This document shows, piece after piece, positions 41,769-50,144 of a stretch of DNA of 64,000 nt (the stretch's first letter is position 1; the number at the start of each line of letters is the position of its first letter). Below the pieces are notes generated by a model that was given only the letters and a program-made list of their open reading frames with translations, was not told the origin of the DNA and did no database searches. The stretch covers positions 1 through 64,000 of the forward strand of contig DFHF01000045.1 of NCBI GenBank assembly GCA_002371825.1, written 5' to 3'. Source of the DNA: Ruminococcus flavefaciens. GTDB lineage: Bacteria > Bacillota > Clostridia > Oscillospirales > Ruminococcaceae. A program made the position numbers and the translations under genes.

Positions 41769-43994
41769 TTACTCACTTTTCTGACCCTTTTTCCGCCTGT
41801 ACGCAGATGGAGTTATCCCCATCCTGCTGCTGAACTGACGGATAAAATGACTGTTGTTGGAATATCCGCACTGCTCAGAGATCTGAGCTATGGAAAGAGA
41901 GGTGTTGTCAAGCAGCCACTTCACCTTATCCATTCTTGAAGTAATGATATCCTCCTTGCAGCTTGTCCCGAAAAGCTCACGGTATATCCTGTGGAAATGG
42001 CTCTTGCTCAGACCTATGCTGTGGGTAATAGCTTCAACGTTCCATTCCTTTTCAGGGTGGCTGAAAATATCATCCCTCAGAGCCGTAAATATCTCCCTGT
42101 AGCTGAAAAGGCCTGAACCAAGGCTTATCATCATTCCCTTCAGCTTATCCTCCATGCTGCTCATGCGCTCTTCAATGCTGAATATATCAGCAGCAGAAAC
42201 CGTATCTGAGAGGAATACTATCCTGTCCTGCTTTATCTCAAGGGCGCCCCTGTATGATCTCCTGACAGTCTCCGCCACACTCCGTGCGAAATTGTTATCA
42301 TGGCTTTCAGTACTGTCTGCGGACTTTACGACAGCTATAATGTTCTCCCCTATACTTGCAAGCACTGCATTGCCGTCGCTGATACGGATAGCATTTACTA
42401 TAGAATTTATAGGCGGAACGCTATAGCGCACCCTGTCCTCCTTTACATATGAAAGGAAAGTAAGAGTGAGCACTGAATTGCTGTTCTCAGCCATAATATT
42501 CATCAGCTTGCTGATAAGACCACGCTTATTATAGATACCGAGTACGGGAGCGAACTCCGACAGGGATTCTATGCGCTTGTTGACATAGTCCTTATACATA
42601 CGGTTCTGAACGGTATTAAGTCCGCTGCTGACAGAATCACACCAGCTCATATAAAACTCATCAAAAACGATATGTACAGCCTTCCTGTAGGTGAATCCCA
42701 CATATCCGAAGATCTGATCCTTGTAGTGAAGTGACGAGAGAACTGTCAGGCGGGGCTCATGTGCTGTTTTAAGCGAAGGGAACAGCTCCCTTGTTTTAAA
42801 CGGATACAGCTTCTGACCAAAGGCAAATGAAGTATCTATACCAAGCAGCATTCTATCTGAAAGGCCTGAGGTGCGGTACACTGACGGGTCGTTTATATCC
42901 CTGCACCAGTCCTCACACAGACAAAGCTCTGCTTTTATGCCTGTGGGTATCATATAACAGCAGCCGATAAAGGTGCTGAGCACGTCATAAATGTCCTTGC
43001 TCTCAGACATTCTTCTGATTATCTCACCGTGACTGCTTGTCCTGCGGTGTTCAAGAATCTCAAAAACTGTTCCTGCGTATTCTCTTATATCTGACAGGCT
43101 CCTGTTCTTACAGATACCGCCGTTTTCGCCGCAGCCGCTGCTTTCCCCGATAATAAGCTCAGGTCTCATTTCAGTGCCGCCGGTTTTCTCCCCCATAAGC
43201 TCAAGAAGCTTAGTCACAGCAAGGAAGCCGTTGATCCTCTCCTGCCCTGCCACAGTTGTAACAGAAACACGCTCTGACTGTGAGATAATATTTCCGTCGC
43301 ATCCGGTGACCTTTATATCCCCCGGCACATTTACCCCATTCTCATTCAGAGTCCGTATGACCTCAACTGCCATTATATCGCTGCCGCAAACTATACCGTC
43401 CGGCTTTTCTATCTCACCGCCGGCTATCTTCACGGCGATATCGTGAGGGACATCTCTCCAGTAATCTCCATAGAAAATACAGTCCTCATCATACGGCAGA
43501 CCGTATTCATCCATTGCCCTGCGGAATCCTGCTATCCTCTCCTCAGAGGGAGCGTGACCCTTATATCCGCCTATGCAGTAAAGCTTTCTGCATCCATGAT
43601 CTCTTATAAGATGGATCGCTGAAGGGTACAGCAGTGCAGTCTCATCCGCAGAAACCGTGGGATAATAGGGCTGTTCGTAATTAACAGTCACGCAGGGCGT
43701 ATCCGTCATGCGAAGCAGATCAAGAATTTTCTTCCGCAGTATCTCACTGCAGAAGATATTGGCTTCAAAGATAAATCCGTCAAAGCCGCCGCACCTTATA
43801 AGGTCATAAATATTGGTCTGACCATTTGCATAGCTCCATTCGAGCTGTTCATCCTGATAGTTTATAACACCGGATATAACGATCGTATCATAACCGCAGC
43901 CTGCCGCTTCAGAATGAATAATATCGATAAACTCAGTGTCAATATTACTGCAGACATGAGGAACGATGACCCCTATCCTGCCCTTGCTTTCCAT
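41769..43994 (-). CDS. periplasmic-binding-protein-like sensor fused to AraC DNA-binding domain
   Basis: This 741-residue regulator lacks the usual N-terminal LacI helix-turn-helix: it starts directly with a LacI/PBP sugar-sensor domain (about 5-285; IGVIVPHVCSNIDTEF, PDGIVCGSDIMAVEVIRTL, GDIKVTGCDG). A middle region (about 300-625) of GAF-like size links to a C-terminal AraC double HTH (about 630-741; LSIAQISEQCGYSNNSHFIRQF). Next to it lies the GH26-CE1 gene on the same strand, so it may sense a sugar and control that enzyme. A second protein of this design is at 60.6-62.3 kb. Confidence 0.85.
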   Translation of the reverse strand: MESKGRIGVIVPHVCSNIDTEFIDIIHSEAAGCGYDTIVISGVINYQDEQLEWSYANGQTNIYDLIRCGGFDGFIFEANIFCSEILRKKILDLLRMTDTPCVTVNYEQPYYPTVSADETALLYPSAIHLIRDHGCRKLYCIGGYKGHAPSEERIAGFRRAMDEYGLPYDEDCIFYGDYWRDVPHDIAVKIAGGEIEKPDGIVCGSDIMAVEVIRTLNENGVNVPGDIKVTGCDGNIISQSERVSVTTVAGQERINGFLAVTKLLELMGEKTGGTEMRPELIIGESSGCGENGGICKNRSLSDIREYAGTVFEILEHRRTSSHGEIIRRMSESKDIYDVLSTFIGCCYMIPTGIKAELCLCEDWCRDINDPSVYRTSGLSDRMLLGIDTSFAFGQKLYPFKTRELFPSLKTAHEPRLTVLSSLHYKDQIFGYVGFTYRKAVHIVFDEFYMSWCDSVSSGLNTVQNRMYKDYVNKRIESLSEFAPVLGIYNKRGLISKLMNIMAENSNSVLTLTFLSYVKEDRVRYSVPPINSIVNAIRISDGNAVLASIGENIIAVVKSADSTESHDNNFARSVAETVRRSYRGALEIKQDRIVFLSDTVSAADIFSIEERMSSMEDKLKGMMISLGSGLFSYREIFTALRDDIFSHPEKEWNVEAITHSIGLSKSHFHRIYRELFGTSCKEDIITSRMDKVKWLLDNTSLSIAQISEQCGYSNNSHFIRQFSSRMGITPSAYRRKKGQKSE

Positions 43995-44046
43995 GCGATC
44001 ACCTCCATAATATGATTATACCTCATTTGTCATCCAAGGTCAATAC

Positions 44047-44184
44047 AACAAAAACTCCGCATATAACAGCGTATCATTATATAGGTGCCGGAAATCATCG
44101 GGAGCTTCTTTATTCAGAAAGCTTTCCTCGACAGAATATCCTGCCCTGTATATGAATACTGCCGTTAGCTGCGGAGTTTTTGTT
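44047..44184. repeat. 138-bp element bounded by perfect 15-bp inverted repeats
   Basis: AACAAAAACTCCGCA (44047-44061) is exactly complementary to TGCGGAGTTTTTGTT (44170-44184). The stretch between has further short complementary segments (AGCTTC / GAAAGCTT around 44110). It lies just behind the GH26-CE1 gene on the minus strand, where the end arm could act in termination. A small non-autonomous mobile element is the alternative. Confidence 0.5.
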
Positions 44185-44218
44185 TGGAACAGATTTATGG
44201 ATAAAAGGTGATCGCTGA

Positions 44219-46771
44219 TTATTGATGGAAGAAGAACGGCAGGCAATTATAAATATACTGTCTTACATAATACCAGCTGTGCTCTCCGCCATTAGCAAGA
44301 ATGAACCAGAAGTTGCCCTTTGAGAAGTCGGATGTATACTCAAACTGACTGTATTTTTTCATATCCTCGATCTGCGGACCGAGAACAGGATAAGCAAAAT
44401 CTGATGTACCGGTTGACGACATAATGAAGTACTCATTCTTCTTAAGACCTGCCCTGTCAACTGCACGGGCAAGAGCGCCTGCATCAGCACTTCCGGTACC
44501 CCAGTGATGAGCACCGCTCATAGGCATAAAATATCCGATGATATCCACGCAGTTCTCGAAAACTGCCCATGTAGAAACACTTCCCATGGAGAAGCCGCCG
44601 TAAGCTCTGTGCATTCTTGAAGCGGCAATATCTTCCTTTGATGATGAAGCAGCATAGGTTGAATACTTGCCTTCAACGAACGGAATAACGCTTTCACGGA
44701 GCTCCTTGTAGAAATTCTCAGCATTGTAGAAGGTATCTGAACTGCACTTGTTGAATGTGGGTGTAACTATTATCATAGGCTCAATGTCGCCGTTCTGTAT
44801 CATGTTATCAAAGACACGCTGCATTTCTCCGTTATCGTTGTAGAAAAGAGAATTCTCATTGTCTCCCATACCATGCATGAAATAGAATACATTGTATTTT
44901 TTTGAGCTGTCATATCCGTATGGCAGATATACATTCAAAGAATTTGCACCGTTGATCCCGTTGTAGTTTTCCTTGACTATCTTTCCTGCCTGAGGGATAG
45001 CGTTCTTATAGCTCCATGGATATTCAGTGTACTTCTTTGCAGAATCGTATTTATACTGAGATTTCGGAGGCTCCTCAGGCTTCTGCACAGGCTTTTCACC
45101 TTCTGAGATCAGTTCCTGTCTCAGAAGGACAAGATCAAATGAATCAAGTCTTCCGTCCTCACAAAGATCACCGGCTCTCCAGTCAGCGATAGACAGATCC
45201 CTTCCGCCGAGAATGAACTTTTGCAGCAGAACAGCATCTGCTGTATTCACGCTTCCATCACCGTTGAGATCGCCCTTGACCGCTTCAGCAGGAGCTATCT
45301 CAAAAACAGGTCCATCCTCACTGTACGAAGCACTGCTTCCGTAGTGATAGATATCCGGAAGTTCATCGAGAGTGAGCATATAGTCACTGTTATAGACACG
45401 CTTCAAATATGAAGCTGTATTGAACTGATTGCTGTCAATAAACGAGGTGTGCCAGGTCATGAACCAGAGCCATTTAGCACCGTCAGCCTTCATCTTTTCC
45501 GGATCAGGTATAGGACCGTTTTCGTGCAGACAAACAGGCTTTTTTGCGACCTGAGCAGTCTTATTGTACATAGCCGCCAGTGACTCAGTATGATCAACAT
45601 ATGTATCCGAGCCTATGATATCAACATACTCATCTCCGGGATACCAGCCGCTGTTTACATCGCCGCAGTAGCCAAGGCTCCAGATAAGATTATCAAGTCC
45701 CCAGTAATTTGTATAGCGGTCATACATTATACGCCAGAGCTTCTTGAAGTTCTCAGCGCCGCCCTTGCCCCACCAGAACCACTTGCCGTCAAATTCGTGG
45801 AAAGGCCTCCAGACTACAGGTATACCGGCATCTTTAAGTTCAGTCAGAGCCTTAGCGCCCTTGTCCATGCCTGCTATCAGCTTATTATACTCCGCAGTAC
45901 CGGGAGTAAGTGCGCTGCTCCAGTTCAGGTCAGTATTCATAGCCTCAGTATGAGAACCGCTGAAATCGCTTCCGCAGTGCCAGCATATCGTAACTATGCC
46001 GCCCTTTTCATACCACTTCTTTGCACGGCGGTTGCAGCCTGAGAAGTCATCTCCCATATAGTCAAGACCTCTTAGTGCAGGGTACTTGCCGCTTGCATTT
46101 CTTATTATATCGAATTCATAGTCCTCACTGCCCATCCAGGTAGACTCCTGCTGACCTGAGATAACGTTCTTCCCGTATGTATCGCAGAGGAAATTATATA
46201 GGGACTGTGCCTGCGAGGAAGCCTTCGGATTTGAAAGCTTTCCGCCGCCGGAATAATTTGAGAAGCTTCCCTTCTCGATGAGCAGAGCATCAAAAAATGT
46301 CCAGCCCCAAGAAGCCTCAACAGTAATGTCATTTGCACCTTTTTTGAGCTCAGCATTTACACTGACAGTATCAAATTTGCCGTCACCGGTATACTTGCAG
46401 AATATCTCTCCCATATTTTTTCCATTAACTATAACATTCTGATACTTGCCGTCCTCGTCATAGGGCTGACAGTAGCGAATAGTTATCCTGTGAGGACCGG
46501 CCTCAGAAGCGTCCACCTTCAGAGAAACGGTATTTCCGCCATCCTTAAGGTCAACAGCCATACCTCCGCTGGCGCCGTTAAGCCTGCTTATCTCTGCTTC
46601 ATTTTCCCCGCTGCTGCTTATTGCACCCTTCTCGAACTCGTACTGAGTACCTGCTGCATCTGCATACATCGGCACCAACAGAGCATTTTCTGTCACATTT
46701 GCAGATGTAAGAACAGCTGCTGAATTGACAGCAATCACTGATGAAAGAAGTGCAGATAAAAACTTTTTCAT
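44219..46771 (-). CDS. CBM35-like - GH26 mannanase - dockerin - CE1 esterase
   Basis: This is an 850-residue secreted enzyme. After a signal peptide (1-41) comes a CBM35-like sandwich (44-168), then a GH26 barrel (185-470), probably beta-mannanase, with acid/base E326 in RPFHEFDGKWFWW and nucleophile E417 in VCLHENGPIP. A dockerin (498-558, repeats DLNGDGSVN and DLCEDGRLD), a Pro-rich linker and a CE1 esterase (597-850) with S728 in GGFSMGS and H831 (GGEHSW) follow. Backbone hydrolysis plus deacylation suits acetylated mannan. The dockerin is internal. The ATG at 46771 is chosen over the GTG at 46780 from the spacing to AGGAAGG. The CE1 is a close paralogue of that in the GH43 protein. Confidence 0.93.
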   Translation of the reverse strand: MKKFLSALLSSVIAVNSAAVLTSANVTENALLVPMYADAAGTQYEFEKGAISSSGENEAEISRLNGASGGMAVDLKDGGNTVSLKVDASEAGPHRITIRYCQPYDEDGKYQNVIVNGKNMGEIFCKYTGDGKFDTVSVNAELKKGANDITVEASWGWTFFDALLIEKGSFSNYSGGGKLSNPKASSQAQSLYNFLCDTYGKNVISGQQESTWMGSEDYEFDIIRNASGKYPALRGLDYMGDDFSGCNRRAKKWYEKGGIVTICWHCGSDFSGSHTEAMNTDLNWSSALTPGTAEYNKLIAGMDKGAKALTELKDAGIPVVWRPFHEFDGKWFWWGKGGAENFKKLWRIMYDRYTNYWGLDNLIWSLGYCGDVNSGWYPGDEYVDIIGSDTYVDHTESLAAMYNKTAQVAKKPVCLHENGPIPDPEKMKADGAKWLWFMTWHTSFIDSNQFNTASYLKRVYNSDYMLTLDELPDIYHYGSSASYSEDGPVFEIAPAEAVKGDLNGDGSVNTADAVLLQKFILGGRDLSIADWRAGDLCEDGRLDSFDLVLLRQELISEGEKPVQKPEEPPKSQYKYDSAKKYTEYPWSYKNAIPQAGKIVKENYNGINGANSLNVYLPYGYDSSKKYNVFYFMHGMGDNENSLFYNDNGEMQRVFDNMIQNGDIEPMIIVTPTFNKCSSDTFYNAENFYKELRESVIPFVEGKYSTYAASSSKEDIAASRMHRAYGGFSMGSVSTWAVFENCVDIIGYFMPMSGAHHWGTGSADAGALARAVDRAGLKKNEYFIMSSTGTSDFAYPVLGPQIEDMKKYSQFEYTSDFSKGNFWFILANGGEHSWYYVRQYIYNCLPFFFHQ

Positions 46772-46981
46772 TGATTTCACCCTTCCTGATAATTAATGTA
46801 TACTTGATAACCGCCATAAAACTGTTATAGTGCCATAGGCAAAGCATACATTAATTACAAAATTATCTGTTTTCGGTTTACCACTGTCTTAATTATATCG
46901 TATTGCAGCCGGCAATGAAATAATCTTTCGTATCATAAAATAGCATTTTTGGACCATTATCAGAATGGGCTGAAAAGCAAA

Positions 46982-47010
46982 AAAGCATCCGTAAATAATA
47001 CGGATGCTTT
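46982..47010 (-). terminator. terminator of the flavodoxin gene
   Basis: The perfect stem AAAGCATCCGT / ACGGATGCTTT is followed on the minus strand by TTTTTGCTTTTC. Confidence 0.85.
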
Positions 47011-47053
47011 CATTTTATAGATCAATAAAAAATCAGGGGAAGCTGTCTAAGAG

Positions 47054-47497
47054 TCAGTCTATCTCAGCTGCAGATGTGACTCTTCTTGCATCTTTGATAT
47101 TTCCGCCTTTGACATAAGGAGCAAGCTTTTCAGCAGTCTTGCCTATACCGCTGCTTCCTGATGTGGCAAAAATGAAGATATCCTTGCCGTTCCAGTCGTA
47201 CTCCTTACAGAACGTATTGATAACATTCGGGGCACCGTAATACCAGATCGGGAAGCCAAGGTAAATCGTATCATAGTCGTTCCAGTTCTGAACCTTTTCA
47301 GCAACAGGAACGTCCTTTTTGCCGATCTTCTCCTTATTGCACCTTGCCAGCGGATTGACCCATTTCAGATCCGACTTGCTATATGGAGCCTCCGGTCTGA
47401 TCTCAAAAAGATCAGCACCCTTTGATTTAGCCAGTTCCTCTGCTATCCTGCGGGTTTTTCCTGCTTCTGCACTGAAATAAGCTACTAAAGTTTTCAT
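47054..47497 (-). CDS. flavodoxin
   Basis: This 147-residue protein has the flavodoxin phosphate loop (YFSAEAGKTRRIAEEL), LGFPIWYYGAPNVI as flavin-contact loop and TSGSSGIGKTAEKL. Such flavodoxins carry electrons between redox enzymes and replace ferredoxin under iron limitation. The start at 47497 is set by GGAGGAATATT, not the longer ORF. It has its own promoter (TTGAAA at 47602-47597, 17-bp spacer, TATAAT at 47579-47574) and is separated from the pilus operon by a terminator. Confidence 0.9.
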   Translation of the reverse strand: MKTLVAYFSAEAGKTRRIAEELAKSKGADLFEIRPEAPYSKSDLKWVNPLARCNKEKIGKKDVPVAEKVQNWNDYDTIYLGFPIWYYGAPNVINTFCKEYDWNGKDIFIFATSGSSGIGKTAEKLAPYVKGGNIKDARRVTSAAEID

Positions 47498-47573
47498 AAT
47501 ATTCCTCCGATCCGTAAATAATTGATCCCAATGTCTTTTAACAACTAAAAAACCTGTCATTGAAGATACATTG

Positions 47574-47602
47574 ATTATAGCACAAATAAAACAGATTTTC
47601 AA
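47574..47602 (-). promoter_or_regulatory. flavodoxin promoter
   Basis: On the minus strand, TTGAAA (47602-47597), a 17-bp spacer and a perfect TATAAT (47579-47574). Confidence 0.7.
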
Positions 47603-47620
47603 TCCCTGTTAAATAAAAAA

Positions 47621-47649
47621 GTCAGAAGCAGTTCAAAACCGCTTCTGAC
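47621..47649 (-). terminator. pilus-operon terminator overlapping the last stop codon
   Basis: The stem GTCAGAAGC / GCTTCTGAC is followed on the minus strand by TTTTTTATTT. The sortase stop codon (47633-47635) lies in the loop, so the hairpin includes the 3' end of the coding sequence. Confidence 0.85.
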
Positions 47650-48304
47650 TATCATTCTGATCTGTCTGCTGACGCTCTTCATCATCAAGGACCGCCCGTA
47701 CCGTAACACGCTTTGAACCGCTCAGATTACAAGTGAACAAAGTCAGATCCCACTGTTCACCTGCACCGATCACCATTCCGTCAGCATCATCGCCATTGAC
47801 GACCTCAACATCCTGAACGTAATAGTGATATTTCTCACCGCTTACATCAGTTATGATTATCTCGTCGCCATCGGAAAGAGTATATATCTTTCCGAAATGG
47901 GTGTTATAATTATGGGCAGCGATTATCAGGTCTCTTGTTCCGATCGATCCGCTGTACACAGAGGGAGAATTTTTCAGCTTCTGATAATCCCAACCGCTCA
48001 TTACCGGAAGCTCGATATCTATCGCCGGAATAGTAATGTAGCATGAATAGCCGGTATTATCAATAACGATCTCCTTGCTTGCCTGAGTTTCATATTCATA
48101 AAACAGATCCTCAGCATTTTGGGTAACAGCCTCTGAAGGCGATTCGTTTTCAGAGGAGATCTGCGACTTCAGCGAAGACAGAATATTTTCCGAACGCTCC
48201 CCTGCCTTCATGCTTTCAAGCATATTGCTTATACAAAGCATAACTGAAGAGATTATCATCAGTACTCCGCAGCAGATACTTATCTTCCAGAGTTTATTTT
48301 TCAT
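47633..48304 (-). CDS. sortase, second sortase of the pilus operon
   Basis: This 223-residue transpeptidase has an N-terminal membrane anchor (about 5-27), a Ser/Glu-rich stalk and a sortase barrel with catalytic H131 (IIAAHNYNTHFG), C192 (LTLFTCNLSG) and R199 (GSKRVTV). It lacks the lid typical of class C pilin polymerases and may act as the housekeeping or base-attachment enzyme. It overlaps the minor pilin gene by 11 bases. The final hairpin of the operon covers its stop codon. Confidence 0.88.
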   Translation of the reverse strand: MKNKLWKISICCGVLMIISSVMLCISNMLESMKAGERSENILSSLKSQISSENESPSEAVTQNAEDLFYEYETQASKEIVIDNTGYSCYITIPAIDIELPVMSGWDYQKLKNSPSVYSGSIGTRDLIIAAHNYNTHFGKIYTLSDGDEIIITDVSGEKYHYYVQDVEVVNGDDADGMVIGAGEQWDLTLFTCNLSGSKRVTVRAVLDDEERQQTDQNDSQKRF

Positions 48305-49226
48305 TTTTATCTGTTCTTAATTTCAGATCAATGCCAATACAAACCAGGAATATGCCGCCGGCTGCCAGAACAAATACCGGTACCCAGGGCTGACCTGTCT
48401 GAGGCAATCCTGTTTTTTTAGGTGGAGCTGTAGTTGTAACAGGCGGCTTCTTGTCCGCATAAGAGTTTTTAATGAGGAACTGCATAAGATTATGCTCGAC
48501 CTGAACGGTATAATTCTGAGGCACATCCCTCTCCACAACTCTCCACTCAGCATTGGCATCCGCAGTATTCCAGCTGTACTCCCAGTCATTTGACGCATCA
48601 AGCTTCACAGTATCGAACCTGCTGCCGTCCTTGAATATATCAACAGTGATGTCAGCCGGTCTTTTATCAGCATTTCCCTCATCATTGAGCCATACCTTTT
48701 TCACCTTGAACTGCTTTTCCACATCCGTAGACGATGTAGCATATACCTTCGGGAAAACCTTTTCAGGGCCATCGGTAAGCTCCACAATAAGCGGAGACGA
48801 ATAATAGACCTGAGAATCCGACTCAACAGATTCCGGAACAGCCAGATATAATCCGGGAACAAGTCCTGTAAAGCTTACAGTGCCTTCTTTATCAGTATAT
48901 CCGCTTGCTGTTTCTTTAAGGGAATCCCCCATCGCAAAGCTTTCGAGGGCCTGCGCAGTCTCACGGATATTATCCTCTGAAATGTTATTCATATCCACGG
49001 GATAGTTCTCGAATTGACCTGTTAAAGTAAATTCGTTATTCTTTCTTTCACCGATATGATAAACTTTCCAGAGCATATTCTCCACCTGAGTATACCCTGT
49101 CTCACATATCAGACGCAATTCCTTTTCATCATCCGCACATGACGCAACAGGCAAACTAACCGTCAGTAGCAATGAAATGCTAAGAAAGCTAAAAAAAGCC
49201 GCAAAAACTTTTTTCAACAAGATCAA
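48294..49226 (-). CDS. minor pilin with LPQTG sorting signal
   Basis: This 310-residue secreted protein has a signal peptide, a prealbumin/CnaB-like domain (TDKEGTVSFTGLVPGLYLAVPE), a second CnaB domain (FKVKKVWLNDEGNADKRPADITVDIF), a Pro/Thr linker and LPQTG followed by a membrane segment and Lys/Arg tail. It is probably the basal pilin. There is no ATG; TTG codons at 49226 and 49220-49217 follow AGGTGG and overlap the sortase end, so translation is coupled and the exact start is uncertain. Confidence 0.88.
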   Translation of the reverse strand: MILLKKVFAAFFSFLSISLLLTVSLPVASCADDEKELRLICETGYTQVENMLWKVYHIGERKNNEFTLTGQFENYPVDMNNISEDNIRETAQALESFAMGDSLKETASGYTDKEGTVSFTGLVPGLYLAVPESVESDSQVYYSSPLIVELTDGPEKVFPKVYATSSTDVEKQFKVKKVWLNDEGNADKRPADITVDIFKDGSRFDTVKLDASNDWEYSWNTADANAEWRVVERDVPQNYTVQVEHNLMQFLIKNSYADKKPPVTTTAPPKKTGLPQTGQPWVPVFVLAAGGIFLVCIGIDLKLRTDKNEK

Positions 49227-50065
49227 CCACCTGCTTTCTTTTTTTGATTCTTTTTCTTATCGTGTATAAACACCGCTGTCATTGCTATAAGCAAAAATGG
49301 TATAGCCACAATAGGCATAACGATCAGCGGATCTATTCTGAAGGCCTCATTCTTGACTACCACACCAACTTTTCTTACTGCCTCGGCGCTTTCGATACGC
49401 ACACCTCTGACAAGCAGACGATGGGTATTGATACCGTATGGCGTACACGTCATGAGAGTACAGTGATCCTCACCCTTCACGATCTGAAGATCGCTTGTTT
49501 CGGACGGAAGAACTACCTTGATCTGATCCACCTCATAATTATAGACACGGTCCAGAACAGTAACAGTAAATGTGTCGCCTACCTCCATCTCATTCAGATC
49601 AGTGAAAAGCTTGGCACTGGGAAGTCCTCTGTGACCTGACAGTACAGCGTGTGTAGATTCACCGCCTACAGGCAGAGAAGTACCCGGAAGATGACCCACA
49701 CCTATCTGCAGCACCTCCTTAGATACTCCGTGATAGATCGGGAGCTCCAGATTAAGCTTATCGATATCGATATATCCCATAACACCATTGCCTGTAATAT
49801 CAAGTGCATCATCGTAGCCGCTTACAAGGTCAGGGTTATAAAAAGCGGAGCTGTTCTGGCTGAGCCTCTTGTTATAATCGTCAGCCTCATCGATAAGCTA
49901 CTTCAGTTCAGCCTCGTCACTGTTTTTTACAGTTTCATTATATGAAGCAATAATACGGGAAGCGTGTTTTGAGTTGATATACTCACTGATCGCCGGATAG
50001 GGCAGCACGGAGAAACCAATGACGAACATAAGGATTATAACAATATTCAGAATATGTTTCTTCAT
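49223..50065 (-). pseudogene. class C pilin sortase interrupted by an in-frame TAG
   Basis: The full frame encodes 280 residues: membrane anchor (ILNIVIILMFVIGFSVLPY), then a stalk, the sortase core with H145 (VLSGHRGLPSAKLF), C207 (LMTCTPYG) and R216, and a C-terminal membrane segment, as in pilin-polymerising class C enzymes. A TAG at codon 56 (49900-49898) breaks it in the stalk (EAELK*LIDEADDYN). The remainder from ATG 49780 keeps the whole catalytic core but lacks the N-terminal anchor. No good ribosome binding site precedes 49780. Loss by one base change (from CAG or AAG), readthrough or a sequencing error are all possible. It lies between the major and minor pilin genes. Confidence 0.8.
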
Positions 50066-50092
50066 TGATCTCTCCCTGCTGCAATATCTTCT

Positions 50093-50121
50093 GGCAGGGA
50101 ACAGCCAAGCCGTTCCCTGCC
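50093..50121 (-). terminator. hairpin between major pilin and class C sortase genes
   Basis: The perfect stem GGCAGGGAAC / GTTCCCTGCC sits in the 79-base gap. Only a weak T-run follows on the minus strand, so partial termination or mRNA processing is likelier than a full stop. Confidence 0.55.
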
Positions 50122-50144
50122 TCTGATAATTGCGTTTTAAAATC

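Noticed and set aside
44040..44246. 68-codon minus-strand ORF crossing the 138-bp element
   Set aside because: It overlaps the end of the GH26-CE1 gene and the inverted repeats; no ribosome binding site.
46772..47053. Full GTCCACC-type promoter before the GH26 gene
   Set aside because: Only GTCCA plus a shifted TTAT is present, the -35/-10 spacing does not match, and the -35 is weak.
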